Shown here piece by piece: positions 37,050-46,412 of a stretch of DNA of 64,000 nt. Each line of letters starts with the position of its first letter. Position 1 is the first letter of the stretch. This DNA comes from Sphingobacteriales bacterium 44-61 (GTDB taxonomy: Bacteria > Bacteroidota > Bacteroidia > Chitinophagales > Chitinophagaceae). The stretch is from the NCBI GenBank assembly GCA_001898405.1, contig MKTW01000007.1, forward strand, positions 83,000 to 146,999. Reading direction: 5' to 3'. The position numbers were made by a program, and so were the translations under genes. The notes beneath the pieces were generated by a model. The model was given only the letters and a program-made list of their open reading frames with translations, ran no database searches and was not told the origin of the DNA.

Positions 37050-38825
37050 TCAACCCAGCTGGAGTTTTGCCTTTCTCTCCCCGATCTGTTGCCTCCACAT
37101 GGCGTAATACAATCCTTTCTCTTCAAGCAGGCTGTTATGATTGCCTGTTTCCACCACATCTCCTTTTTCCAGCACATAAATGCGATCTGCATGCATGATG
37201 GTAGACAAGCGGTGGGCAATCAGGATCGTGATCTGGTTGCCTTCAGCAGAAATGAAACGGATGGTATCCGTGATCTCTTCTTCTGTCAGGGAATCCAATG
37301 CAGAAGTGGCTTCATCAAACAACAATAATTTGGGCCTGCGCAGCAATGCTCTCGCAATGGAGATCCGCTGTTTTTCACCGCCTGATAATTTCAACCCACC
37401 TTCACCGATCGTTGTGTCCAATCCTTTTTCTGCACGGGCGAGAAGATTCTGGCAGGATGCTTTTTGCAATACGTCCTGGACGTCTTCCTCTGTAGCTTCC
37501 GGATTTACGAATAAAAGGTTTTCACGGATGGTACCGGAGAAGAGCTGCGTGTCTTGCGTTACGAAACCGATCTGTCGGCGCAGATCATCAAAATTGATCT
37601 CTTCCTCATTCAGGCTATTGTACAGGATCTTTCCCTGCTGCGGCCGATAAAGGCCGACCAGCAATTTCATAAGGGTGGATTTACCTGCACCGGAAGGGCC
37701 GACAAAAGCAATGGTCTCTCCCTGCTTTGCTTTAAAGCTGATATTGCTGATAGCACTTTGCTGTGCTGATTGGTGTTTGAAACCAACATGGCGGAATTCA
37801 AGCGTCTCGATATCACCCAGATGCCTGGGATGCAAAGCCTGTGGCTCTGGTTCTTTCTTCATCAGGGTTTCAAAATTATTTAGGGAAGCTTCTGCTTCGC
37901 GGTAAGACATGATGATATTGCCTATTTCCTGTAGTGGTCCGAAGACGAAGAAGGAAAATATCTGCATGGTGGCCAGTTGACCTGCATCCAGTTGCCCGTG
38001 ATACACCACCCACAGCAACATAAATAAGATGACCTGGCGGAGGGTATTAACGAATGTGCCTTGAATAAAGCTGATACTGCGAATGCGTTTTACTTTGGTG
38101 AGCTCGAGTCCTAATATTTTGAAGGTGTTCTTGTTCAACCGTTCTATTTCCTGGTGAGTGAGGCCCAGGCTTTTCACCAGTTCAATGTTCCGGAGTGATT
38201 CCGTTGTGGCTCCTGCCAGTGCGGTAGTTTGCGAAACGATGGTTTTCTGAACGGATTTAATTTTTTTGCTCAGCAGGTTGGAGATCAGGATCAGTAAAAC
38301 GATGCCGCCAAAATAAATGATCGGTAAGCTCCAGTGAATGGTGACAGCGTAGATGGCCACGAAGACGATGCCTACGATCACCGGGAAGAGAATATTGATA
38401 AAGGCAGTGATGAATTTTTCTGTATCTGTTCTTACTTTTTGCAGGATGCCCAGGGTTTCTCCGCTGCGCTGATCTTCAAACTCATGATAAGGCAAGCGCA
38501 TAGCATGGCGCAGGCCATCGGTAAATACACTGGCGCCGAATTTCTGGGTAATGAGATTGAGAAAATAATCCTGGAACGCTTTCGCGATCCGGCTTACCAT
38601 GGCAACGCCCATGGAAAGGCCGAGAAGGCCGAATACCGGACCCGCGAAATTCCACCAGAAAGGCTGGTAGGGGGTATGGTCTTTCCAGTAATTGGCTGCC
38701 AGGTTGATCAGGCGGCCGAAGATGATCGGGTCAATTAGAGAAAAGCCTATGTTAATGCCTGCCAGTACTAACGTAAGAATAGCCAGCCATCGGTATGGTT
38801 TCAGGTAATGGAAAAGTATCTTCAT
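37050..38825 (-). CDS. ABC exporter, fused permease and ATPase (MsbA-like)
   Basis: 591 residues from the ATG at 38825 (MKILFHYLKPYRWLAIL); the ORF continues upstream to an ATG at 38867 that adds a poor leader. The N-terminal half has six membrane helices (to about 310). The ATPase has Walker A GPSGAGKST, signature LSGGEKQRISIARAL, Walker B LLLFDEATSALD and the His switch IAHRLST. The type is a half-transporter that acts as a homodimer, exporting lipids or small molecules. No adjacent partner suggests the substrate. Confidence 0.95.
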   Translation of the reverse strand: MKILFHYLKPYRWLAILTLVLAGINIGFSLIDPIIFGRLINLAANYWKDHTPYQPFWWNFAGPVFGLLGLSMGVAMVSRIAKAFQDYFLNLITQKFGASVFTDGLRHAMRLPYHEFEDQRSGETLGILQKVRTDTEKFITAFINILFPVIVGIVFVAIYAVTIHWSLPIIYFGGIVLLILISNLLSKKIKSVQKTIVSQTTALAGATTESLRNIELVKSLGLTHQEIERLNKNTFKILGLELTKVKRIRSISFIQGTFVNTLRQVILFMLLWVVYHGQLDAGQLATMQIFSFFVFGPLQEIGNIIMSYREAEASLNNFETLMKKEPEPQALHPRHLGDIETLEFRHVGFKHQSAQQSAISNISFKAKQGETIAFVGPSGAGKSTLMKLLVGLYRPQQGKILYNSLNEEEINFDDLRRQIGFVTQDTQLFSGTIRENLLFVNPEATEEDVQDVLQKASCQNLLARAEKGLDTTIGEGGLKLSGGEKQRISIARALLRRPKLLLFDEATSALDSLTEEEITDTIRFISAEGNQITILIAHRLSTIMHADRIYVLEKGDVVETGNHNSLLEEKGLYYAMWRQQIGERKAKLQLG

Positions 38826-39121
38826 AAATGTGGGGAAATCAGTAAAAGAATAAGAACAAGCAAACAACGTACAAGTTCGGAAAAAATGACAACTTAGCAG
38901 GTTCCGGTAGTGATCCGGTTTAAAAGTTTAAATGCTAAAGGTTTAGAAAATGGACACAGTTGCCGGGTTTTAAACTTAAACAACAAATTGGAGAGGTGTC
39001 AAAATGAGCCGTAGTTCAGATTTTACGTCCGATGCAGGCGCAGGTATCCAGGGAAAAACGCTGGCGTATGCTTACTGCAAGCCAGATGGGCTGCAGATTT
39101 AATATTTTGATAATTAATATT
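38826..39121. other. Gene-free gap between the ABC exporter and YifB
   Basis: 296 bases with no gene that can be supported and no clear promoter or terminator. A 32-codon plus-strand ORF at 39004-39102 starts near a GGAG sequence, but nothing else supports it. Confidence 0.5.
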
Positions 39122-40672
39122 TTACCCGGCCCACCCTTCCCTGTCCAGGCTCCGGTACTGTATCGCTTCTGCTAAATACTCCGGTTTTATCTCTTCACTT
39201 CCCGACAAGTCAGCAATTGTTCTCGACACTTTCAATATCCTGTCATAAGCACGGGCAGATAAGTTCAGCTTAGTGATGGCTGCTTTCAGGAGATTATGCC
39301 CTACCTGGTTAATTGCACAAACTTCTTTCAGCATCTTGCTGCTGATTTGTGCATTCGAATAAATACCTGTATGATTTTTATACCGCTCAGCCTGTCTTTC
39401 CCTTGCAAGTATCACACGCTCGCGGATCTGTGAGGAATTTTCCTGTGGTCTTGCTGAGGAGAGCTCACTGAAAGCAACCGGGGTGACTTCCACATGCAGG
39501 TCTATCCTGTCGAGCAGCGGTCCAGAGACTTTATTCAAATATTTCTGAACAGTTCCCGGCGGACAGGTACATTCTTTCTCAGGGTGATTATAGTAGCCGC
39601 AGGGGCAGGGGTTCATGGAAGCGATCAGCATAAAAGAAGCTGGGAAGTCGAGGGCTATCTTAGCGCGGGAAATACTCACTTTTCTTTCTTCCATCGGTTG
39701 ACGCATTACTTCCAGGACAGTACGTTTAAATTCCGGCAATTCATCCAGGAATAATACACCGTTGTGGGCAAGAGAAATTTCTCCTGGTTGAGGATTACCG
39801 CCGCCACCCACCAGTGCTACATCGCTGATAGTATGATGGGGTGAACGGAATGGCCGCCTGGAGATCAGCGAGGAATTTTCAGGAAGCCTGCCTGCCACAG
39901 AATGGATCTTGGTTGTTTCCAATGCTTCCTGTAATGACAAAGGCGGTAATATAGTGGGTAATCTTTTTGCCAGCATTGTTTTGCCGGCTCCGGGCGGACC
40001 GATCAATACCGCATTATGGCCTCCTGCTGCAGCAATCTCCAGCGCCCGTTTGATATTCTCCTGGCCTTTTACATCAACAAAATCAATTTCAAAATCATAT
40101 TGTGAGTGAAAAAATTCGTCACGCGTATTTATGAAAACAGGTTCCAATCCCTTTTCATCATTCTCAAAAAAGCGGATCACCTCATTGATATGGCTGACGC
40201 CATAGACAGCAAGATTATTGACCATGCCGGCTTCCCGTGCATTGACTTTTGGTACGATCAATCCTTTGAAGCCCTCCTTGCGCGCCTGTATGGCAATCGG
40301 CAATGCGCCCTTGATCGATCTTACCTGCCCATCCAGACTCAATTCTCCCATGATCAGGTAGGAGGCCAAAGCTTCAGGATTGCGCATTTGCTCTGAAGCA
40401 CTTAATATACCCAGTGCTATTGGCAGGTCAAACGCGGTCCCGCTTTTCCGGATATCCGCAGGCGCCATATTAATTACTACTTTAGTACGTGGCACCATAT
40501 ATCCGTTAGTCTTAAAAGCACTTTCCATTCTTTGCAGGCTTTCCTTAACGGCGCTGTCAGGCAACCCCACAATAGTAGAATCCTTTCCGGAAGAAGATAT
40601 CCAGTTGGCCTCAATGGTAATAGTAATGGCTTCTACTCCATACACAGCGCTGCCATAAGTTTTGACTAACAT
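39122..40672 (-). CDS. YifB-family magnesium chelatase-like AAA ATPase
   Basis: 516 residues. N-terminal domain MLVKTYGSAVYGVEA and GLPDSAVKES (LonC-like), then an AAA core with Walker A IGPPGAGKTMLAKRL (about 215), Walker B NGVLFLDELPEF, FMLIASMNPCPCGYY (cysteine pair), and C-terminal LSARAYDRILKVSRTIADL. Relatives include ComM, involved in natural transformation branch migration. No other competence gene was recognised here. Confidence 0.95.
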   Translation of the reverse strand: MLVKTYGSAVYGVEAITITIEANWISSSGKDSTIVGLPDSAVKESLQRMESAFKTNGYMVPRTKVVINMAPADIRKSGTAFDLPIALGILSASEQMRNPEALASYLIMGELSLDGQVRSIKGALPIAIQARKEGFKGLIVPKVNAREAGMVNNLAVYGVSHINEVIRFFENDEKGLEPVFINTRDEFFHSQYDFEIDFVDVKGQENIKRALEIAAAGGHNAVLIGPPGAGKTMLAKRLPTILPPLSLQEALETTKIHSVAGRLPENSSLISRRPFRSPHHTISDVALVGGGGNPQPGEISLAHNGVLFLDELPEFKRTVLEVMRQPMEERKVSISRAKIALDFPASFMLIASMNPCPCGYYNHPEKECTCPPGTVQKYLNKVSGPLLDRIDLHVEVTPVAFSELSSARPQENSSQIRERVILARERQAERYKNHTGIYSNAQISSKMLKEVCAINQVGHNLLKAAITKLNLSARAYDRILKVSRTIADLSGSEEIKPEYLAEAIQYRSLDREGWAG

Positions 40673-41013
40673 GGAGGAAAGGTAGAGAAAAGGGTTGGAG
40701 TGATAAGGGGTTTAAAACATCGTGATTAAGTATTGTCCCGTTGTTCGGGCTGTGAATTGGGCATAAAAAAAGATGTTTTAACGGCAACGATAATAAGATA
40801 TATTCTAATAAGGTATTGAGGAGCCGTTCGGCTCGTTCCTGACGAAGAAACCTTGTGTTAATTCTTTCGATTATTGTAATGAATACGAGTCAACAATAAA
40901 ATAGGAAGGAATTGTTTCTATACCCATTTGTCGATGAATCCATAGTAAAATGATTAAGAGGTATAGCTTTTACTTATTTTTAGCAATGGCTTAAAATCTT
41001 AATAAGCATTCAA
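40673..41013. other. AT-rich leader region of the 41014 gene
   Basis: 341 bases without a supported gene, noticeably AT-rich from about 40740. A hairpin with arms GAGCC and GGCTC is at 40821-40834. No convincing promoter was found. It may be part of a transferred segment. Confidence 0.4.
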
Positions 41014-41937
41014 ATGATTCTAGAGATAATATTTGCTCAATTAGAGTGGTATCACTGGCTAGCTTTTATAATTGCCTGCGCAGTTGCGGGTATCCAATTC
41101 TTATGCGATAAACCTTCTAGGAGATTAAAGGCGTTGATGATAGTTCTTTTGGCAGTTTCTTCTATCCTGACAGTCATTCAGACCAGCGAGGATAAAAAAG
41201 ATGAGGAGGATAAATTCGCTGAGGAACTTGCAAATAGTCAAAGAAAATTTGATAGCACAATGAAAAGTGCTACTACGATTTTAGATTCAGTTAATACGAC
41301 TCTTCAGAATTCGAGAATTATCATTACGAGTACTGATACAGCTCTTACCCGAGCTGACTCTGCATTAGGGGAGCTGAATAGGTTAAATGATGAAACAAAA
41401 AATATAAATAGAAAGTCAACTAGACAATTGGATATTCAGCAAGATATTAGCTTAGTATCGCTACAAACTTTGAAGCAGATTAAAAAAGAAGATAGTGTTC
41501 AGAAAATTAACGCTGCTATTCGATTGGAAAGTACAATAAATGTGTTAAAGTTATATGGAAATCAAGTTTTGTATAGCCTTTCAAAGCGTATGGATTCTAA
41601 AGAGCTTGTCGCTCAATTGAATATCGTTGTAGTTAATATGCTGACATTGCTTGCATCGCAGAAAGATAATAGTAACTTATTTCTGAATCCATTTCTTTAC
41701 AAACATTGGACATTGTTTGAGGATCGATTATCAGAGATTCAGTCTCCAATTAGCGGATATTCTCCAAGAGATGCCCTTATAATGCAACAAGAAGTTTCAC
41801 ACTATTGGCTAGCTTTTTATAAGGCGATTATAGAGTACTCCATTCAAACTACTAATTATTATTTGGAAAAACCGTTTTATTTTCCCCCTAAAGACACGTC
41901 TTATCTAAGGTATCTATATGGAACCTCTTTTGATTGA
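41014..41937 (+). CDS. Orphan membrane-anchored coiled-coil protein
   Basis: 307 residues, not recognised. The first 60 residues contain two membrane segments (about 12-30 and 37-55), so the rest is on one side of the membrane. Residues about 58-160 are polar and helical with repeated S/T/D-N-K spacing (a probable coiled coil). The C-terminal part (about 165-307) is helical then aromatic-rich (HYWLAFYKAIIEYSIQ). Codon and base composition is AT-richer than the neighbours: a 60-base sample is about one-third G+C. It stands alone between yifB and the M1 peptidase. Probably horizontally acquired; the layout resembles membrane-tethered effectors or structural proteins, but function is unknown. 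Confidence 0.72.
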   Translation: MILEIIFAQLEWYHWLAFIIACAVAGIQFLCDKPSRRLKALMIVLLAVSSILTVIQTSEDKKDEEDKFAEELANSQRKFDSTMKSATTILDSVNTTLQNSRIIITSTDTALTRADSALGELNRLNDETKNINRKSTRQLDIQQDISLVSLQTLKQIKKEDSVQKINAAIRLESTINVLKLYGNQVLYSLSKRMDSKELVAQLNIVVVNMLTLLASQKDNSNLFLNPFLYKHWTLFEDRLSEIQSPISGYSPRDALIMQQEVSHYWLAFYKAIIEYSIQTTNYYLEKPFYFPPKDTSYLRYLYGTSFD

Positions 41938-42035
41938 GAAAACAAATTAACTCAAAAGATAACTTCCATAGTTCTATTTGATCAATGACTATACATCGTC
42001 TATTGATAAGAAGATGTAATTGCCTCATGAAATGA

Positions 42036-43658
42036 TCATTTAGTCAATTGACGTGCCACATCAGCACTAAACAATAATGACATTTCCGGATCGAGCTCGA
42101 GCCCATCTATATTAGAACCAAGATCAAATTCAAACTCTGTATAACGATTGATAATATCCACTTTTTTAATAACTGATTTCCCTGACCGCTCCATAAACTT
42201 CAATGTCAACGGAAACACAAACCCCTTTTCCTGTGTCTGCCTGATTGCTACCACTGTTTTCCCGGTCTTCATGGCTTTAAACCACCTGACTTCTATTTTA
42301 GGAGCTCCCGGCGAATACAACCACTGATCAAAAAACACGGCCAGGTTCTTGCCTGATACTTTCTCAAAAACTTTCTGCAGGTCCCTTGTATCGGCATTAC
42401 TGTTGGCGTACTGGCTATAATAAGCACGAACAGCTTTATGAAAAACAGCATCCCCTAATTCCCTGCGCAGCATATGTAAGATCCAACCGCCCTTTTGATA
42501 ACTGTTCGAATTCAGCAACGACATGTAATTATCCGTTTCATCCACTACCGAACGCTTATAAGTGACCGGTGATTTCATCACCTGCTGCCGGTCTTCCTTC
42601 AACATATGCGTCGCTGTATCTATCCCGTATTTATTTTCCATATACAGGATCGTCATGTAAGTGGCAAACCCTTCACTAAGCCATAAATGCGCAAAGCTTT
42701 TTTCTGTAGCCATATTACCAAACCACTGATGCGCGATCTCATGAGCCAGCAGGCTTTCCGATCTTCTCGTGCCTGTTACCGAAGTCTCCGAATAAAAAAT
42801 GGTATTGGCATTCTCCAATCCGCCGAAAATGGTTTTGGATTGAACATTTGCCAGTTTTTTATAACCATAAGGCCCTACGTAATCAATAAAAAACGGAAGT
42901 ACATCTTTCGCCTGGCCATAATCATAAAATCCCTTCTCCTTGTTTTCGGGATATACCCAACTATACACCGGTATGCTATCCTTCACCATGCCTGCGAGCT
43001 CAACGGCAAAATCGGCCACTCCGATCACCATTACTTTTGTAGCTATCGGCACCTCTTCTTTCCAATGAGTTGTTTTTCTATTCCCTTCCAGGCCCGTTTC
43101 ATTGACCAGTATGCCGTTTGATACAACGCGGTAATGCTCCGGTGCCGTAACAATAAACTCAACGGAAGCTTTATCTGCCGGGTCATCAATGCAGGGTATC
43201 CATTTATGTCCGCGGTTAGGCCAGTTGTCGGCGAAAAAACTGCGATGGCCATACATGTTCCGGGAAATGATCAAACCATCTTCAGGTATGCCCTGGTAGT
43301 TTATCGTGAATGTATGCGTGCTTCCGGCGGGTGAAGCATCTTTCCATGCAAGGTCCAGTTTCTCATTTCCCTCTTTCACAGTGGCGCTGACCACCTGGCC
43401 ATCCATTTCGCATGATTGTACATGCATGCCTTTGCCGGTACCGGTAGTGCTGAAATCGAACAGGACATTTGATGCAGGTTGCAGCAATTTCAGGGTGATA
43501 ACGGCTTTTCCTTTAATGGTATCAGACATATCCGACAGTTCAATATTGAACCGGTAATGCTGCACGTCATATAAAGATGATAGAGAAGGCGATTGGGAAA
43601 AGCAATAATGCGAAAAGCAACAAATGGCCACCAACAGGGTGCCGGCAAATGATCTCAT
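42036..43658 (-). CDS. M1-family zinc aminopeptidase
   Basis: 540 residues with a signal peptide (about 1-21). The gluzincin zinc motif is present: HEIAH at 306-310 and Glu329 in WLSEG (HExxH-18-E). The exopeptidase motif is the variant GGLENANT. A beta-rich N-terminal domain and a helical C-terminus complete the family plan. Length is shorter than the 850-residue PepN type, as in the small M1 enzymes of Bacteroidota. It follows the MutS-like gene by 27 bases, so likely co-transcribed with it and pyrC. Confidence 0.93.
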   Translation of the reverse strand: MRSFAGTLLVAICCFSHYCFSQSPSLSSLYDVQHYRFNIELSDMSDTIKGKAVITLKLLQPASNVLFDFSTTGTGKGMHVQSCEMDGQVVSATVKEGNEKLDLAWKDASPAGSTHTFTINYQGIPEDGLIISRNMYGHRSFFADNWPNRGHKWIPCIDDPADKASVEFIVTAPEHYRVVSNGILVNETGLEGNRKTTHWKEEVPIATKVMVIGVADFAVELAGMVKDSIPVYSWVYPENKEKGFYDYGQAKDVLPFFIDYVGPYGYKKLANVQSKTIFGGLENANTIFYSETSVTGTRRSESLLAHEIAHQWFGNMATEKSFAHLWLSEGFATYMTILYMENKYGIDTATHMLKEDRQQVMKSPVTYKRSVVDETDNYMSLLNSNSYQKGGWILHMLRRELGDAVFHKAVRAYYSQYANSNADTRDLQKVFEKVSGKNLAVFFDQWLYSPGAPKIEVRWFKAMKTGKTVVAIRQTQEKGFVFPLTLKFMERSGKSVIKKVDIINRYTEFEFDLGSNIDGLELDPEMSLLFSADVARQLTK

Positions 43659-43685
43659 CTGAACGGTTTTGCATGAAGATAGGCA

Positions 43686-45002
43686 TTATAAATTTTCCAG
43701 CATCTCCACCACTTTTTCCCTTTTGAGGATCACATAGCCCAGCCGGTCGTTGCTGATGCCTTCCTTCAACTGGTAGGAAAACTGCAACTGATCATCCTGC
43801 ACATTTGTTTCAAAATAACGGAAAGAGATGTTGGGGAAACCCTGCAACTCATCGCCTATTTCATAAAGATGGGTGGAAAGGATAAAAAGGGAATTCTTGA
43901 TTTTTATCAGCCCTTTGATCACGGTGAGCGAACACTTCATCGCATCCTGCACGTTGGTGCCTTTAAACAGTTCATCGATCAGCACCAGCCATTTTTTCCC
44001 GTTATTGATCTTGCTGATCGTGTTCTTTATCCGCTGCACTTCATTAAAGAAAAAGCTTTCGCCTTTGGCGATGTTGTCCACCACATTGATATTGCTGAGC
44101 AAGCCGTCAAACAAGGTAAGCCGCATGTTGGTCGCGGGCACACCCATACCTATATGTGCGAGGAATACCGAAGACCCGACTGATTTGATCAGTGTGCTCT
44201 TACCTGCCATGTTCGCACCGGTAAGGAAAAGGAAATTATGTTCCGGGTTCATCTGCAGGTCATAGGGCACAGGGTTGGGGATGAGGATATGATAAAGCCC
44301 TTTTGCTTCTACCAGCGGGGATTCCTGCTCTATGAATTCAGGGAATGATAACTTATATGTTTTCACCGCCACTGCCATCGAGTACCAGGCATCCAGCCGG
44401 CTGTAGATATCCATGAGCTCCAGGGTTTTCAGGCGGAGGGGATTGCGGAGATGATAACCGAAATAAAGATTCTGCCGCCTGGTAAAAGGAGTGCCGGGAG
44501 TGGTGGTTGAAAGTTGCTGTAATGCGGGCTCTTTCAGCACCTGTGTAATACGTTCGATGTAGATCCTGATATGTGGTGGAAAGTCGAGCCCTTCCAGCAG
44601 CATGGCGATCTTTTTTAACCCCCGGTAAAAATCTGCAAAATGCGTCATGGAATATTTCAGCATGGAATAATCTTCGCTATGCAGCCAGCGATAGAAGAAA
44701 TTATTGATGCTGCTGGTATTCTCGCTGATGGGATCAAGTGCATAATCCATGAATTTGTCCATCACCAGCATGGTGCCATTGGTGATATCGGCGGGCCAGT
44801 CCTTCACATGCTCCATCAGGGTGCGGATCACATTTTGTGTGCCGATGATCTTCTTAATATCATTATGTGGTTCGGTAAAAAAACGGCGCAGCCATTCTTT
44901 TCCGCCAGTGGTGCGGGTAAAATTGAGCTTATGAAAAATAGAGAATTCTTCCTCGGTATGGAAAATCGAAATGTCGTTGAAAGAAATACTATCTATCTGC
45001 AT
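43686..45002 (-). CDS. Short MutS-like ATPase without mismatch-binding domain
   Basis: 438 residues from the ATG at 45002; the ATG at 45026 would overlap pyrC by 11 bases. The C-terminal half is a MutS domain V ATPase: Walker A LTGANMAGKSTLIK, the Walker B part WLVLIDELFKGTN, and the STHL motif. Before it, a helical clamp and lever region (about 60-250) is visible. Domains I and II (mismatch recognition with the FxE motif) are absent. Proteins of this size are a separate MutS-like group with unclear role. It sits between pyrC and an M1 peptidase, an unexpected operon neighbourhood for DNA repair. Confidence 0.85.
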   Translation of the reverse strand: MQIDSISFNDISIFHTEEEFSIFHKLNFTRTTGGKEWLRRFFTEPHNDIKKIIGTQNVIRTLMEHVKDWPADITNGTMLVMDKFMDYALDPISENTSSINNFFYRWLHSEDYSMLKYSMTHFADFYRGLKKIAMLLEGLDFPPHIRIYIERITQVLKEPALQQLSTTTPGTPFTRRQNLYFGYHLRNPLRLKTLELMDIYSRLDAWYSMAVAVKTYKLSFPEFIEQESPLVEAKGLYHILIPNPVPYDLQMNPEHNFLFLTGANMAGKSTLIKSVGSSVFLAHIGMGVPATNMRLTLFDGLLSNINVVDNIAKGESFFFNEVQRIKNTISKINNGKKWLVLIDELFKGTNVQDAMKCSLTVIKGLIKIKNSLFILSTHLYEIGDELQGFPNISFRYFETNVQDDQLQFSYQLKEGISNDRLGYVILKREKVVEMLENL

Positions 45003-45015
45003 GTGGGGTGTTGTT

Positions 45016-46380
45016 TTACCTTTCAAACCTTAACCGTTCGCCCTGCTTAGATTCATTCCACTCCGGATTCCATACATTTTTATCTGTTGCTTTATACACC
45101 AAATGCCCATTCACAAATGTATGGGTGATGGCTGCAGGAAAACGGGTGCCTTCCAGCGGGCTCCAGCCACATTTATACAGTATATTCTCCTTGCCCACTG
45201 TGGTGCTGCTGTCAAGGTCAACGATCACCAGGTCTGCATGATAGCCTTCCCGGATATATCCCCTGTCTTTTATCTGGAAACAATCGGCTACCGCATGGCT
45301 CATCTTCTGCACGATCTTTTCCAGCGATATCTTTCCCTGCTGAAAATAATACAGCATCATCAATAAGGGGTGCTGCACCAGGGGAAGCCCGGCATGTGCT
45401 TTTTCATAGGGCCCATTTTTTTCTTCTATCGTATGTGGTGCATGGTCTGTGGCGATCACATCGAGCCGGTCGTCGAGCAAAGCTTCCCATAAAGCAGATT
45501 TATTATGCGGCGCTTTAATGGCCGGGTTGCATTTGATCTTATTGCCCAGCCTTGCATAATCATCACTGGTGAAGTGCAGGTGATGAACGCATACCTCTGT
45601 AGTGATCCTTTTTTCTTTCAGCGGTAACATGTTGCTGAAAAGCTGTAACTCTTTTTCCGTGCTGATATGAAGGATGTGAAGCCGGGTACCATATTTTTTG
45701 GCCAGCTGAACGGCATAAAAAGAAGATTCGAAACAGGCTTCTTCATTGCGGATCACCGGGTGGTCGGCAGCAGTGAGCTCCCGCCCTGTTGCTTTCAATG
45801 CCGCAAGGTTAGCCTTGATGATCTTTTCATCTTCACAATGCGTAGCGATCAGCAGTTCGCTTTCGCTGAACACTTTTTCAAGCGTAAGCGGATTATCGAC
45901 CAGCAGATTGCCGGTAGAAGAGCCCATGAAGATCTTGATCCCGCAGATATCATTCTTACGGGCATTTACCTTCAATGCTTCGGCTGCATTTTCATTGGAA
46001 GTGCCGATATAAAAGGAGTAGTTGGCCAGTGAACTGCGGGCCGCAATACTATATTTCTGTTCCAGCAGCTCTTCTGTGAAAGAAGGTGGCACGGTATTGG
46101 GCATTTCCATAAAGCTCGTAACGCCGCCGGCTACTGCAGCTTTGGCTTCTGTGTAAATAGTGGCTTTATGGGTAAGACCCGGTTCCCGGAAATGTACCTG
46201 GTCATCAATAGCGCCGGGCAACAAAAATTTACCTTCCCCGTTTATTTCAATAGTTGCCGCATCGGTGGAAGATATAAGGGGAGCTATTTTTTCGATCCGC
46301 CCGTTTTTGATCAGTATATCGGCGGTTTGGATCAGACCTTCGTTGACGATACGGATATTTTTTATCAGATATATTTGCAT
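45016..46380 (-). CDS. pyrC: Dihydroorotase, class I
   Basis: Third step of pyrimidine synthesis: cyclisation of carbamoyl aspartate. 454 residues from the ATG at 46380. The amidohydrolase features are GAIDDQVHFREPGLTHK with the metal-binding DxHxR-type motif, HILHISTEKEL, EVCVHHLHFTSDDY and IATDHAPHT. Ends 13 bases from the MutS-like gene and starts 32 bases from the divergent 46413 gene. Length fits the class I, allantoinase-like branch. pyrD is at 24787-25842. Confidence 0.94.
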   Translation of the reverse strand: MQIYLIKNIRIVNEGLIQTADILIKNGRIEKIAPLISSTDAATIEINGEGKFLLPGAIDDQVHFREPGLTHKATIYTEAKAAVAGGVTSFMEMPNTVPPSFTEELLEQKYSIAARSSLANYSFYIGTSNENAAEALKVNARKNDICGIKIFMGSSTGNLLVDNPLTLEKVFSESELLIATHCEDEKIIKANLAALKATGRELTAADHPVIRNEEACFESSFYAVQLAKKYGTRLHILHISTEKELQLFSNMLPLKEKRITTEVCVHHLHFTSDDYARLGNKIKCNPAIKAPHNKSALWEALLDDRLDVIATDHAPHTIEEKNGPYEKAHAGLPLVQHPLLMMLYYFQQGKISLEKIVQKMSHAVADCFQIKDRGYIREGYHADLVIVDLDSSTTVGKENILYKCGWSPLEGTRFPAAITHTFVNGHLVYKATDKNVWNPEWNESKQGERLRFER

Positions 46381-46412
46381 ACTTTGTTGAATATTATCCA
46401 AAATAACTGGCA

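Noticed and set aside
39004-39102. 32-codon plus-strand ORF in the gap before YifB
   Set aside because: A GGAG sequence precedes it, but there is no promoter, no conservation evidence and the length is too short to support it.
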